64,000 nt of DNA from Bacillota bacterium (GTDB taxonomy: Bacteria > Bacillota > Clostridia > Clostridiales > Clostridiaceae), in NCBI GenBank assembly GCA_023445445.1, contig JAEXLD010000017.1:15737-79736 (forward strand), read 5' to 3'. Made by a program: the position numbers and the translations under genes. Position 1 is the stretch's first letter. Every line of letters begins with the position of its first letter. Positions 8,211 through 16,585 of this stretch are shown one piece after another. The notes below the pieces were generated by a model. The model was given only the letters and a program-made list of their open reading frames with translations. It was not told the DNA's origin and did no database searches.

Positions 8211-9428
8211 TTAATTACTTATTATTTCTATAGATTTATGTTTAAAGACTTTCTTAGCTACCTGTAAAATAAACTTCTTATCCATATTTAAAAGATTATT
8301 AAACTCTTCTGAATACAATTTATAATCACCAAACATGGTATTATATGTTGATAATTCTTTTGCTAAAATTATATTTTGTTCTTCTCTAAACCACCTTCTT
8401 AGTTTCATAGACTTTATAAAGTCTCTTATTTCTTCTTCAGTTATTACTTTTTCAAACTTATCTATTTCTTCTATACATTTATTTATTAATTTTAAGGATT
8501 TATCTAAATTCTCCTTTGAGGTACTATAATTTATTTTATAAAGCTTTATATACTTTTCATAAGAAATTTTAGTTAGTATATCATATACAAGTCCATTTTT
8601 AGTTCTTAATGTATCAAACAATAATGAATTAACTCCTTCACCAAAGTATTCATTAAATATTCTTAAGACTTTTATTTCCTCATAATTTAATTCATCTATT
8701 GGAAAGATTATTTGAACTTTACAGCTATTAATACCATCTCTTTTGTCTTTATATACTCCAAAATTATCTTTATCATAGATAATTTCTTCTTCCTTTTCTT
8801 CATAGCAGGAATTTTCCCAAGCTTCGAAATACCTTTCAATTATATTTTTAACCTCTTCAAATTCTAAAGAGGAAACTACTGCAATGGAAGTTTTATTAGG
8901 TGAATAATTTTCTTTATAGAATTCCTTTATGTGCTCTAAGTTAATTTTTTCCAAATCCTTAGTTGTACCTATAATAGGATATTTTATCCTTCTACTATTA
9001 AAACTATTTATAAACAACTTATCTTCACAAAATTGCTCTAATTCTTCATCCCATTCCATTAATTCTTCTTTTATAACTTTCATCTCCTCTTGAAAGCCAT
9101 CACTAGGAAAAATAGGATTTATAATTATATCCGAAAAAATTTCTATCCCTCTTTCAAAATCCTCATTTAACATAGTCCCATAGTAAATAACATAAGGAAA
9201 ATTGGTCATAGCATTTTGAAAGCCAAAAACTTTGCTTAAATCTTTATTTATCTGATGTTCTTCTCTATTTTTTGTACCCTTATATACCATATGTTCTGTG
9301 GCATGAGCAATTCCTAATAAATCTTTTTCCCTGCAAGCTCCTGCATCTATAGATATTGATATTGAAGTTAAGTTAGATGTTGTTTTCTTATATATAAGTT
9401 TTATTTTATTTTTTAATATAAATTCCAT
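8211..9428 (-). CDS. M16 family (pitrilysin/processing peptidase-like) metallopeptidase
   Basis: 405-aa zinc peptidase homologue. The inverted zinc motif HxxEH is intact at H42-ATE45-H46 (AHATEHMVYKG), with a distal acidic segment EELMEWDEELEQF that can supply the third ligand. It has one N-terminal catalytic half plus a C-terminal inactive half, the normal size for small bacterial M16 proteins. No signal peptide is present, so it is probably cytoplasmic. The ATG at 9428 is preferred: GGAGG lies five bases upstream, whereas an in-frame TTG at 9440 would place the site inside the gene. It lies downstream of the SCIFF maturase across a terminator. A role in trimming the SCIFF precursor is conceivable but only a guess from position. 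Confidence 0.82.
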   Translation of the reverse strand: MEFILKNKIKLIYKKTTSNLTSISISIDAGACREKDLLGIAHATEHMVYKGTKNREEHQINKDLSKVFGFQNAMTNFPYVIYYGTMLNEDFERGIEIFSDIIINPIFPSDGFQEEMKVIKEELMEWDEELEQFCEDKLFINSFNSRRIKYPIIGTTKDLEKINLEHIKEFYKENYSPNKTSIAVVSSLEFEEVKNIIERYFEAWENSCYEEKEEEIIYDKDNFGVYKDKRDGINSCKVQIIFPIDELNYEEIKVLRIFNEYFGEGVNSLLFDTLRTKNGLVYDILTKISYEKYIKLYKINYSTSKENLDKSLKLINKCIEEIDKFEKVITEEEIRDFIKSMKLRRWFREEQNIILAKELSTYNTMFGDYKLYSEEFNNLLNMDKKFILQVAKKVFKHKSIEIISN

Positions 9429-9467
9429 TTTAACCTCCAAGACTTATTCTTCTTATTATTGTAATAT

Positions 9468-9508
9468 AAAAGGTTGGTATCTGAACATAAGCAAATACCA
9501 ACCCTTTT
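9468..9508 (-). terminator. Intrinsic terminator after the SCIFF maturase
   Basis: A long stem (AAAAGGTTGGTATCTG against CAAATACCAACCCTTTT, with small mismatches) lies just after the maturase stop at 9516. On the minus strand the right arm runs into TTTTATATTA. No promoter is evident before the M16 gene, so read-through may occur. Confidence 0.7.
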
Positions 9509-9515
9509 ATTTATA

Positions 9516-10871
9516 TTACTCTGCTTTTAGAGCTATAGCACATTCAATTCTCTTCTTTTGCATTTTACAACCAATTTCATAAGGAATTTTCATATCCCCA
9601 TTAAAGCTAAAGTTATTTGCTTGACATCCTCCACTACAATAGAATCTTGCCCAGCAATCTCTACATTTAGGCTTATTATATATATGAGCCTTTTTAAACT
9701 CTTTGCCAAGATCTTTATCATATGTATCATCATATATGCTTCCAAGTTTAAATTCTTCTTTTCCTACAAATTGATGACATGGGTATACCTCTCCCTGTGG
9801 AGTAATTGCAACATATTCAAATCCTGCACCACAGCCTGAAATCCTTTTATAAACACAAGGCCCACCATTTAAATCAACATTAAAATGATAGAAATTGTAT
9901 TCTCCATTTTTTTCTCTCTTTCTTCTTGCCATGTCTTCATATAGCTTATCATAATTTTTCATTATTTCTGGTAAATCTTCTTCTCTTAAAGCAAGAGGAT
10001 GTCCATTTTCTAAAACTACAGGCTCTATAGAAACTTCATCAAAGCCTTCATTTACCATAGCCATTACATCTTCAAAAAAGTCAGTATTTGCTCTTGTAAA
10101 TGTTCCTCTAACATAGTACATTTTACCTGGCGTTCTTCTTTTAATCATTTTTTTTATGTTTGGAATTATGTCATCATAAGATCCACTTCCATCAACTTTT
10201 ATTCTTACATTATCATTAACGCACTTTCTACCATCTAATGATAATATGATATTTCCCATTTCTTTATCCATAAACTCCATCATATCATCATTTAAAAGAG
10301 TAGCATTTGTTGTCATTGTAAATCTAATGTTTTTCTTCCACTCTTTTTCATTATCTCTGGCATACTGTATTATTTCCTTTACAGTGTCCATAATCATAGT
10401 TGGCTCTCCACCAAATAAATCTATTTCTATATTTCTTCTTGGGCCACTTCTTTTTACAACATAATCTATTGCCTTTTTTGCAGTTTCTAAAGACATAACA
10501 CCTTTATGTCCATTATATTCTCCTTCATCAGCGAAACAATATTTACATCTTAAATTACATCCATGAATTATATTTAAGCAAACTGCCTTTATGTAATCCC
10601 TATCCTCCATAGATCCATGGGCTATTTCTTCATACTTATCTTCAGAATATAGCATTCCATCATTTATAAGTTGTAATATCTCATCATAAGCTTCTATTAT
10701 AGTTTCCTTATCATATTTATTACTTAAAAGCTTAACTGTTTCTTCTTTATCTTTCATTCCATCATCATGAACTAAATCATATACTAACTCATCTACTATA
10801 TGAACTGCTCCTGTATTTACATCTAATACAAAGTAATTTTCCCCTTGTTTAAATTTGTGTATTAAAGACAT
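9516..10871 (-). CDS. SCIFF peptide maturase, radical SAM/SPASM thioether-forming enzyme
   Basis: 451-aa radical SAM enzyme that builds thioether cross-links from Cys residues of the SCIFF peptide (ranthipeptide class). The 4Fe-4S SAM motif is C105-xxx-C109-xx-C112 (CNLRCKYC), followed by the LFGGEPTM motif. Residues 1-80 look like a peptide-recognition (RRE-like) domain. The C-terminal SPASM region carries the auxiliary-cluster cysteines (CGAGFEY, VYPCHQF, CRDCWARFYCSGGC). Length and motifs match the clostridial SCIFF maturases known as CteB/Tte1186-type. The start is ATG behind GGAGGG. The precursor gene lies 67 bp upstream on the same strand (10939-11076), with an attenuating hairpin between them. 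Confidence 0.95.
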   Translation of the reverse strand: MSLIHKFKQGENYFVLDVNTGAVHIVDELVYDLVHDDGMKDKEETVKLLSNKYDKETIIEAYDEILQLINDGMLYSEDKYEEIAHGSMEDRDYIKAVCLNIIHGCNLRCKYCFADEGEYNGHKGVMSLETAKKAIDYVVKRSGPRRNIEIDLFGGEPTMIMDTVKEIIQYARDNEKEWKKNIRFTMTTNATLLNDDMMEFMDKEMGNIILSLDGRKCVNDNVRIKVDGSGSYDDIIPNIKKMIKRRTPGKMYYVRGTFTRANTDFFEDVMAMVNEGFDEVSIEPVVLENGHPLALREEDLPEIMKNYDKLYEDMARRKREKNGEYNFYHFNVDLNGGPCVYKRISGCGAGFEYVAITPQGEVYPCHQFVGKEEFKLGSIYDDTYDKDLGKEFKKAHIYNKPKCRDCWARFYCSGGCQANNFSFNGDMKIPYEIGCKMQKKRIECAIALKAE

Positions 10872-10906
10872 TTACATCCCTCCAAAAGCTTTTTCAAACA
10901 AAAAGT

Positions 10907-10931
10907 AAGCAGCAACTTATTGTTGCCGCTT
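10907..10931 (-). terminator. Leaky terminator between SCIFF precursor and maturase genes
   Basis: On the minus strand, AAGCGGCAAC pairs with GTTGCTGCTT (10 bp, one G-U), loop AATAA, then ACTTTTTG. It lies in the 67-bp gap between precursor stop and maturase start and would make the precursor transcript more abundant than the enzyme transcript. Confidence 0.65.
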
Positions 10932-10938
10932 TCTTTAA

Positions 10939-11076
10939 TTAGTTTTCACACTCTAAGTTTGCAACTGTACAAGATGTCTTGCAAGCTGATTGACATGAGT
11001 TAGCACATTCCTTACAACCTGGTTTAACTAAGCTATTTTTGATATTTGTCTTATTAATTGTCTTAATATGCTTCAT
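10939..11076 (-). CDS. SCIFF six-cysteine ranthipeptide precursor
   Basis: 45-aa peptide with six cysteines at positions 21, 24, 28, 32, 36 and 43. It starts MKHIKTINKTNIKN and continues through PGCKECANSCQSACKTSC to VANLECEN. This is the SCIFF family (six Cys in forty-five residues), conserved across Clostridia. The N-terminal half is the leader recognised by the maturase and the Cys-rich half is the core for thioether formation. The start is ATG with a GGGGGAG site. A TATAAT hexamer lies at 11112-11117 on the minus strand, with no good -35 box. The gene is shorter than usual annotation cut-offs and easily missed. Its biological role is unsettled; a part in signalling has been proposed for clostridial ranthipeptides. 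Confidence 0.95.
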   Translation of the reverse strand: MKHIKTINKTNIKNSLVKPGCKECANSCQSACKTSCTVANLECEN

Positions 11077-11304
11077 GATTATACTCCCCCATAACTAAAA
11101 AATACCACCAAATTATAACATAAAATATACACTAATAAAAGATATATTTATCTATTTTTCCACAATTCTAAATATAGAACCATTATAAGGTAACATAGTT
11201 TAAACTAGCACATATTCAAGTCTTTCAAAAATGTATTAAATAAATACATTTATATTATATTTCACTCTATAGTATATATTACCTATTATTACTTTAATTT
11301 CATA
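11077..11304. other. Intergenic region upstream of SCIFF
   Basis: AT-rich gap of the 342-bp space between SCIFF and ktrA. It holds the presumed SCIFF promoter near 11112-11140 (minus) and otherwise nothing I can recognise. The rest of the gap (11305-11420) is described as a putative plus-strand small RNA. Confidence 0.4.
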
Positions 11305-11333
11305 TTGATAAAAATTAAAATTTTGTTATTATA
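11305..11333 (+). promoter_or_regulatory. Promoter for the putative small RNA
   Basis: TTGATA (11305-11310), exactly 17 bp, and ATTATA (11328-11333). It faces the terminator at 11393-11420 with no coding sequence between. Confidence 0.45.
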
Positions 11334-11339
11334 TATTTA

Positions 11340-11420
11340 TACTTAAGTAACTTCCAAGAGGAGTGAAACAGTAATTTACAGAGGTACTCTGGAGAGTGAT
11401 TTTGGCAAATCACTCTTTTT
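11340..11420 (+). ncRNA. Putative ~80-nt small RNA, convergent with ktrA
   Basis: The stretch from a promoter-like pair (11305-11333) to a strong intrinsic terminator carries no open reading frame. It contains a short hairpin CAGAG-GTA-CTCTG (11379-11391) followed directly by the terminator stem AGAGTGATTT/AAATCACTCT (11393-11402 and 11407-11416) and TTTTTATTTAT. The T-tract follows the stem only on the plus strand, so this terminator serves a rightward transcript, yet no gene lies upstream on that strand. The 3' end reaches the ktrA stop codon. An unusual element AAGAGGAGTG at 11357-11366 could base-pair with or mimic an anti-Shine-Dalgarno target. It matches no RNA family that I recognise. 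Confidence 0.45.
11393..11420 (+). terminator. Intrinsic terminator (plus strand) at the ktrA 3' end
   Basis: Perfect 10-bp stem AGAGTGATTT/AAATCACTCT, 4-nt loop, and TTTTT on the plus strand. On the minus strand the same hairpin is not followed by T residues, so it is a poor terminator for ktrA. Confidence 0.7.
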
Positions 11421-12093
11421 ATTTATGATTTAAATATTCCTCGAACTTTCTAATGGAATTCTTCTTTCCTATAACCACTATAAAATCATTTTCCTTTAAT
11501 ATAAAATTAGGATCTAATTCAATTATAGTTTCTTCATCTCTTTCTAAAGCTATAATATTTAATCCGAACTCATTACGTACTTTAGATTTTAATATTGATT
11601 TACCATCTATTACTTTAGTAACTCTAAGTTCCTCTATATGAATATCATTATTTAACTCAATAAATTCGAAGGCTTCCTCATTTAATAATCTATTTGCAAT
11701 TCTAATTGCCATATCGTTCTCTGGATATACAATTTCAGCCCCTATTTTCTTTAATACACAACCTTGTTCATAAGTATTAGCTTTAGCAATAACTCTTTTA
11801 ACCCCCATATTTATTACATTTAATGTGGTTAAAATACTAACATCTATCTTTTCACCAATACATACAAATACTGTTTCGCAATTTTGAATTCCAGTTTCCT
11901 CAAGGGCTTCTTTTCCTAAATTATTAACTACAAAAGCATTGTCAGTTAAATTTCTTATTTGCTTTATTTTATCCTCATCACTATCTATAACTATAACTTC
12001 CTTACCTGCTTCAATTAAAGTTTTGGCTAATGCAAAACCAAATCTTCCTATTCCTATTATTCCAAACTCTATAGATACTTTATGATTAAACAT
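11419..12093 (-). CDS. ktrA: Potassium uptake regulatory subunit KtrA/TrkA-like (RCK protein)
   Basis: 224-aa cytosolic gating subunit of a Ktr/Trk K+ uptake system. The N-terminal RCK/Rossmann domain has GIGRFG near residue 10, and the acidic end of beta-2 is VIDSDEDK, as for NAD(H)/ATP binding. The C-terminal half is a TrkA_C (RCK_C) domain (VIDGKSILKSKV to FIVVIGK), the usual c-di-AMP site in Firmicute KtrA, although binding cannot be read from sequence. The start is ATG 12093, six bases after AGGAGG. A TTG at 12111 would put this site inside the gene and overlap ktrB, so I reject it. It follows ktrB after 10 bp in one operon. Confidence 0.9.
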   Translation of the reverse strand: MFNHKVSIEFGIIGIGRFGFALAKTLIEAGKEVIVIDSDEDKIKQIRNLTDNAFVVNNLGKEALEETGIQNCETVFVCIGEKIDVSILTTLNVINMGVKRVIAKANTYEQGCVLKKIGAEIVYPENDMAIRIANRLLNEEAFEFIELNNDIHIEELRVTKVIDGKSILKSKVRNEFGLNIIALERDEETIIELDPNFILKENDFIVVIGKKNSIRKFEEYLNHK

Positions 12094-12103
12094 ATACATC
12101 CTC

Positions 12104-13396
12104 CTATCCAATTATAACTGTTTCTTCTGAATAACAAGCATTTGATGGTTCCTTAACTAACCATATACTTGCCATAGTCATTGGTCCAAGTCTACCTATA
12201 AACATAATTATAGATATAATTATTTTACTTAAATCTCTAAGATCTGGAGTAATACCAGTAGATAAACCTACAGTTCCAAAAGCACTAGTAACTTCAAATA
12301 ATAATTGAATAAATGTACGATTAGGTTCTAATATGCTTAATAAAAATACTCCAAAACAAACTACCATAATAGCTAGTACAAATATATTAAAGGCTTTAAA
12401 TATAACAGATGATGGTATCTTCCTTTTATATGCAACACAATTTTTATTTGTAGATGTACTATATATGCTCTTAACTAAAGTAAATATTGTTGTAGTTTTT
12501 ATACCTCCACCTGTTGAACCAGGTGATGCACCAATAAACATTAAAACAATTAATGTAAATAATCCTGCGTTTGTAAAATTCCCAAGATTATAAGTGCTAA
12601 ATCCAGCTGTTCTTGCAGAGGTACTAAAGAAAAATGCTCCAAGCCATGAGATGTTTTCTGTTGCTTTCAACAGTAATGTACCTAATACAAGTAAAATAGC
12701 AGTAGTAGTTATAACAATCTTTGCATGTAGACTGAATTTTTTAAACTTTTTAATTATTATTATTTCTTTAATAACTAAGAATCCTAACCCACCAAAGATA
12801 ATTAATCCACATGTAGTTAAATTTAACAATACATTATTTTGATAGTGTATTAAGTTCTGAAATCCACCTAAAATATCAAAACCCGAGTTATTAAAAGCTG
12901 CTATTGAGTGAAATACACTTATTCCTATAGCATCTAAAGGACTATAATCCCTTGAAAACACTAAATAGCTTAGAATTGCTCCAACTACTTCAAAACTCAA
13001 AGTAACTAATAATACAGATTTAATTAGCTTTACAAGGCCCTTCATTGTATCTAAATTCATTGATTCTTTAATTAGTACTCTTTCCTTTATTCCAACTTTT
13101 TTTCTCATAAGCAAAATAAACCCAACACCAACTGATGTAACTCCAAGTCCACCTATTTGAATTAATAAAGCTACTACTGCTCGTCCAAATACAGTAAAGG
13201 TATCAGCCGTATCAATAGCAATTAATCCTGTTACGCAAACTGCACTAGTTGACGTAAATAAAGCATCAACCCAAGAGACACTTACACCATCACGAATTGA
13301 TATAGGTAACTTTAATAATATAGTTCCAATAACAATTACAGAAAAAAATCCCAACACAATTATTCTGCCCGGGCTTAATTTTTTAAAAAAGTTCAT
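12104..13396 (-). CDS. ktrB: Potassium uptake channel subunit KtrB/TrkH-like
   Basis: 430-aa integral membrane K+ translocating subunit with the four pore-loop repeats of the SKT superfamily: TSAVCVTGL, FHSIAAFNNSGFD, TSARTAGFSTY and TSAFGTVGLSTG. Each carries the conserved selectivity-filter Gly. The length and the absence of the long TrkH N-terminal extension fit KtrB of Gram-positives. The start is ATG behind AAAGGAGAAAGG. It is co-transcribed with the RCK partner 10 bp downstream. The 308-bp upstream gap shows an inverted repeat at 13531-13556 but no c-di-AMP (ydaO-type) riboswitch that I could recognise. Confidence 0.92.
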   Translation of the reverse strand: MNFFKKLSPGRIIVLGFFSVIVIGTILLKLPISIRDGVSVSWVDALFTSTSAVCVTGLIAIDTADTFTVFGRAVVALLIQIGGLGVTSVGVGFILLMRKKVGIKERVLIKESMNLDTMKGLVKLIKSVLLVTLSFEVVGAILSYLVFSRDYSPLDAIGISVFHSIAAFNNSGFDILGGFQNLIHYQNNVLLNLTTCGLIIFGGLGFLVIKEIIIIKKFKKFSLHAKIVITTTAILLVLGTLLLKATENISWLGAFFFSTSARTAGFSTYNLGNFTNAGLFTLIVLMFIGASPGSTGGGIKTTTIFTLVKSIYSTSTNKNCVAYKRKIPSSVIFKAFNIFVLAIMVVCFGVFLLSILEPNRTFIQLLFEVTSAFGTVGLSTGITPDLRDLSKIIISIIMFIGRLGPMTMASIWLVKEPSNACYSEETVIIG

Positions 13397-13640
13397 ATTC
13401 CTTTCTCCTTTAAGCTATGTAAATAAATAAATCTTATGCTGCAATTTATCTTTATTTAACTCATTATATATTCCATAATTTACACTGTCAATTTCCTTAT
13501 TTTCATTTAAATTGCTAGAATTTAGCTGAAAACTGTAAATAAATTCATTTACAGTTCTTTTAATCATAAAACATTCAAAATACACTCATTTTTATTAATA
13601 CTCCCTTAATATTTATATAATGATAATGTATTTTAAATCA
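13397..13640. other. ktrB upstream region with a 10-bp inverted repeat
   Basis: Part of a 308-bp gap between ktrB and yebC. The only structure I see is AACTGTAAAT (13531-13540) with ATTTACAGTT (13547-13556), loop 6 nt. Only four T follow on either strand, so it is a weak terminator or an operator. The remainder is AT-rich without clear motifs. Confidence 0.4.
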
Positions 13641-13647
13641 AAAAAAA

Positions 13648-13673
13648 TTTGAAGTTGCATAAGCAACTTCAAA
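13648..13673 (-). terminator. Intrinsic terminator after yebC
   Basis: Perfect 11-bp stem TTTGAAGTTGC/GCAACTTCAAA with a 4-nt loop, followed on the minus strand by eight T. Confidence 0.85.
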
Positions 13674-13704
13674 TTAGCAATATAAAATAGTACAATTTAA
13701 TATT

Positions 13705-14442
13705 CTATTCTTCCCAGCCTTCAGGGAATTCTGCATTGTGGTAAACTTCTTGAACATCATCATCGTCTTCAAGTAAATCTAACATCTTTTGGAACTTCTT
13801 AGCATCATCTTCATTGATTTCAGTATATGTATCTGGTATCATCTTAACATCTGCTTCTAAGAATTCTATTCCTTCAGCTTCTAATGCTTCTCTTACTGTT
13901 CCAAAATCTTCTGGAGTAGTTGTTACTATAAATACTTCTTCTTCTGATTGGAAATCTTCTGCTCCTGCATCTAATGCAAGCATCATTATTTCATCTTCGT
14001 CCTTATCTTCTTTTTCAATAACAATTTCACCTTTTTCTTGGAACATAAAGCTTACACATCCTGTAGCTCCCATGTTTCCACCACCTTTTGTAAAGGCGCT
14101 TCTTACATTCCCTGCTGATCTATTTTTATTATCTGTTAATGTTTCTACAATTACAGCAACTCCTGATGGACCATAACCTTCATAAACTATCTTTTCATAG
14201 TTAACTCCTGAAAGTTCTCCTGAAGCCTTTTTTATTGATCTTGTTATTGTATCATTAGGCATATTTGCAGCCTTTGCTTTAGCAATTACATCTCTTAATT
14301 TAGGATTAGTGTCGGGAACAGGACCACCATTTTTAACTGCTATCATAATTTCTTTACCTAGCTTTGTAAATATTTTTCCTCTTTTAGCATCTGCTTTTCC
14401 TTTTTTATTTTGTATATTATGCCATTTTGAATGTCCTGACAT
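13705..14442 (-). CDS. yebC: YebC/PmpR family protein (TACO1-like), transcription/translation factor
   Basis: 245 aa, the standard YebC length. The N-terminus MSGHSKWHNIQNKKG and the following DAKRGKIFTKLGKEI are the family signature. The central GPSGVAVIVETLTDN and the acidic C-terminal part (MLDLLEDDDDVQEVYHN) complete the three-domain protein. YebC family members were first described as DNA-binding regulators. Related proteins, including human TACO1, help ribosomes through proline-rich stretches, so the exact role here is open. The start is ATG behind GGGAGG. Its own promoter (14489-14517) and terminator (13648-13673) make it monocistronic. Confidence 0.95.
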   Translation of the reverse strand: MSGHSKWHNIQNKKGKADAKRGKIFTKLGKEIMIAVKNGGPVPDTNPKLRDVIAKAKAANMPNDTITRSIKKASGELSGVNYEKIVYEGYGPSGVAVIVETLTDNKNRSAGNVRSAFTKGGGNMGATGCVSFMFQEKGEIVIEKEDKDEDEIMMLALDAGAEDFQSEEEVFIVTTTPEDFGTVREALEAEGIEFLEADVKMIPDTYTEINEDDAKKFQKMLDLLEDDDDVQEVYHNAEFPEGWEE

Positions 14443-14488
14443 TTTTTATTCCTCCCAACATTAATGATTATTTTATAAATACAGTGGA

Positions 14489-14517
14489 ATTATATCATAA
14501 TTAATTTATTATGACAA
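14489..14517 (-). promoter_or_regulatory. SigA promoter for yebC with extended -10
   Basis: On the minus strand, TTGTCA (14517-14512), 17 bp and TGA-TATAAT (-10 at 14494-14489). It lies about 50 bp before the yebC start and directly after the yigZ stop. Confidence 0.65.
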
Positions 14518-14522
14518 ATACC

Positions 14523-15170
14523 CTAAATCAACTTATATAATCTATTATTTTCTTTAAAATACATATCTTCATCTTTTTTATTTATTATTATTTTACCATT
14601 AGAAACTTCTATAACAGTTTTTTCAATTTCTTTTGATAGATCAAGTTCTGCTAATATATGTACCACTACTTTGTCTGTATATTCAACTTCCTCAATGTAC
14701 CAATTGTTCTCATTACATTTATATTGTATTTTACCTAACATATCATAATCCATAGAAAGTAATAGTCTAATACCTTTAACTTTTTCTACTATACCAGCAG
14801 CTTTTAATGCAATTGATGCACCTTTTGTATAAGCTCTTGTAAGACCTCCAGCTCCAAGTAATATACCTCCAAAGTATCTAGTTACTACTACTGCACAATC
14901 AGTAATATTACTTTTTTTCATTACTTCTAATATAGGTATTCCAGCAGTACCTTGTGGTTCTCCATCATCACTATATCTTTGAATCCCCATATTCTCTCCA
15001 ATAATATAAGCAAAACAATTATGCCTAGCTTGCTTATGCATATTTTTTATTTCTGCTACAAATGACTTAGCCTCTTCTTCAGTTTCGCATCTTTTTGCAT
15101 AGCCTATAAATTCTGATTTTTTTTCTAAAAATCTATCTTCTCCAAAATCTCTTATAGTAACGTAACTCAT
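14523..15170 (-). CDS. yigZ: YigZ/IMPACT (UPF0029) family protein
   Basis: 215-aa protein with the IMPACT N-terminal domain: EKKSEFIGYAKRCETEEEA, HNCFAYIIG and the signature RYSDDGEPQGTAGIPIL are all visible. A C-terminal ferredoxin-like UPF0029 domain follows. Members occur in nearly all bacteria; the eukaryotic homologue IMPACT/Yih1 acts on Gcn2, but the bacterial function is not established. Its ATG overlaps the end of the MocR gene (ATGA type, 4 bp), so the two are translationally coupled. A strong yebC promoter follows its stop codon. Confidence 0.92.
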   Translation of the reverse strand: MSYVTIRDFGEDRFLEKKSEFIGYAKRCETEEEAKSFVAEIKNMHKQARHNCFAYIIGENMGIQRYSDDGEPQGTAGIPILEVMKKSNITDCAVVVTRYFGGILLGAGGLTRAYTKGASIALKAAGIVEKVKGIRLLLSMDYDMLGKIQYKCNENNWYIEEVEYTDKVVVHILAELDLSKEIEKTVIEVSNGKIIINKKDEDMYFKENNRLYKLI

Positions 15171-16570
15171 TTAAGCTCCTCCTTAATTAAATTTATTCCT
15201 TCAACTATTTTTTCCTTACTTGCTTGGGAGAAACTAATTCTAAAATAATAATCTCCATTACTTGAATCTTTAAATAATATAGCTCCTGGTGTAATAAACA
15301 AATTTTTCTTTTTTAATCTATAAAATAATTCCCTTGAATTTATATTTTTATTTTTCATTTCTAAATAGAAATATAACCCTCCCTTTGGATCTATATATGA
15401 GACCTTATTGGAAAGCTCTTTATTTATTAATTCTTTCATTAATAGATATTTTTCTTTATACATCCTTTGTTGGTAATCTATATTCTTTTTCCAAAAGCCT
15501 TCAGTAATATATAATTCCAAAGCTCTTTGCATAAGACTAGAAGTTGATATATCAGTATTAATTTTAGAACTTTGAATACTTTCATTAAAGGAGGATGGAG
15601 TTATCATATAGCCAAGCCTTATACCAGGTAAAAAAATCTTAGAAAAACTTTTAATATATATTACTCTTTCATACTTATCTAAACTTTTCAAGGGCTGATG
15701 CTTAATATTATCGTCATATATAAGTTCTGATAAATAATCATCTTCTATAATATAAAAGTCATATTTTTTTGCAAGTTCTAGTAATCTTATTTTTTTCTCT
15801 AAGCTATAGCTTATCCCTGTAGGATTATGGAAATAGCTCATTGTATAAAAACAACTTATATTGTTCTTTTTCAAAACCTCTTCTAATTCTTGCAAGTCCA
15901 CTCCATCGCTTTCCAAGTTCAATTCAAATATATTAGCTCTTCTCCATTTAAATACTGAAATAGCTCCTCCATATGTAGGTTTTTCTACTACCACATTATC
16001 ATTTATATTTACTATTGCCTTAGAGGCTATATCTATTCCTTGCTGAGCTCCTGAAACTATTAAAATATTGTTTAAATCTAATTTTTCATTCCAAAAAGCC
16101 TTATTTATGGTTTTCCTTAAATCTTCATAACCAAGAGCTTCCTTATTTATTAAAGCATTAGCTCCATCCCTATCTAAAACTTTATTAATTACATGTTTAA
16201 AATCCTCTATTGGAAAATAAACATCTGAATTGGTTTCTCCAGTAAAGTCAATTATATATTTTAAGTCATCTGAAGATAATTCCTTAAATATTTTTGAATA
16301 TTCTCTATTAAATGAAGAAATAGTTTCTCTTCTTTTAGCATAAGTTCCAGAACCTACCTTTTGATATGCATATCCATCAGCCTTTAACTTTTTATAGGCG
16401 TTAACTATAGTTACTTTATTTACATTCAAAAAATCACAAAGTTCTCTAATAGTCGGTAGCTTTTCCCCATCATTTATTTTTCTATTATCTATTAATTTTT
16501 TTATATGTCCTGCAATTTGAATATACTTAGGAATCTCTTCCTTAAAATATATTTTAAATAATTCCTTCAT
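15167..16570 (-). CDS. MocR-type GntR transcription regulator with aminotransferase domain
   Basis: 467-aa fusion typical of MocR proteins. Residues ~1-70 are a GntR winged helix-turn-helix (IPKYIQIAGHIKKLID, LPTIRELCDFLNVNKVTIVNAYKKL). The rest is a fold-type I aminotransferase domain with IEDDYLSEL and IKSFSKIFLPGIRLGY, where the Lys of SFSK is the expected PLP Schiff-base residue. Such proteins use PLP or an amino-acid adduct as effector. Targets include pdx and GABA genes in other bacteria. The neighbours (yigZ, a nucleotidyltransferase) suggest no pathway. The palindrome upstream of pdxY, 12 kb away, is a possible target. The start is ATG behind GGAGG, 15 bp after the upstream gene. Confidence 0.9.
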   Translation of the reverse strand: MKELFKIYFKEEIPKYIQIAGHIKKLIDNRKINDGEKLPTIRELCDFLNVNKVTIVNAYKKLKADGYAYQKVGSGTYAKRRETISSFNREYSKIFKELSSDDLKYIIDFTGETNSDVYFPIEDFKHVINKVLDRDGANALINKEALGYEDLRKTINKAFWNEKLDLNNILIVSGAQQGIDIASKAIVNINDNVVVEKPTYGGAISVFKWRRANIFELNLESDGVDLQELEEVLKKNNISCFYTMSYFHNPTGISYSLEKKIRLLELAKKYDFYIIEDDYLSELIYDDNIKHQPLKSLDKYERVIYIKSFSKIFLPGIRLGYMITPSSFNESIQSSKINTDISTSSLMQRALELYITEGFWKKNIDYQQRMYKEKYLLMKELINKELSNKVSYIDPKGGLYFYLEMKNKNINSRELFYRLKKKNLFITPGAILFKDSSNGDYYFRISFSQASKEKIVEGINLIKEELK

Positions 16571-16585
16571 AAAACCTCCAGCATG

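Noticed and set aside
12094..12111. TTG start of ktrA overlapping ktrB
   Set aside because: It would place the AGGAGG ribosome site inside the gene; the ATG at 12093 is six bases after that site.
13397..13640. c-di-AMP (ydaO-type) riboswitch upstream of ktrB
   Set aside because: The region has a simple 10-bp inverted repeat but none of the longer conserved riboswitch core, and is too AT-rich and short of paired elements.
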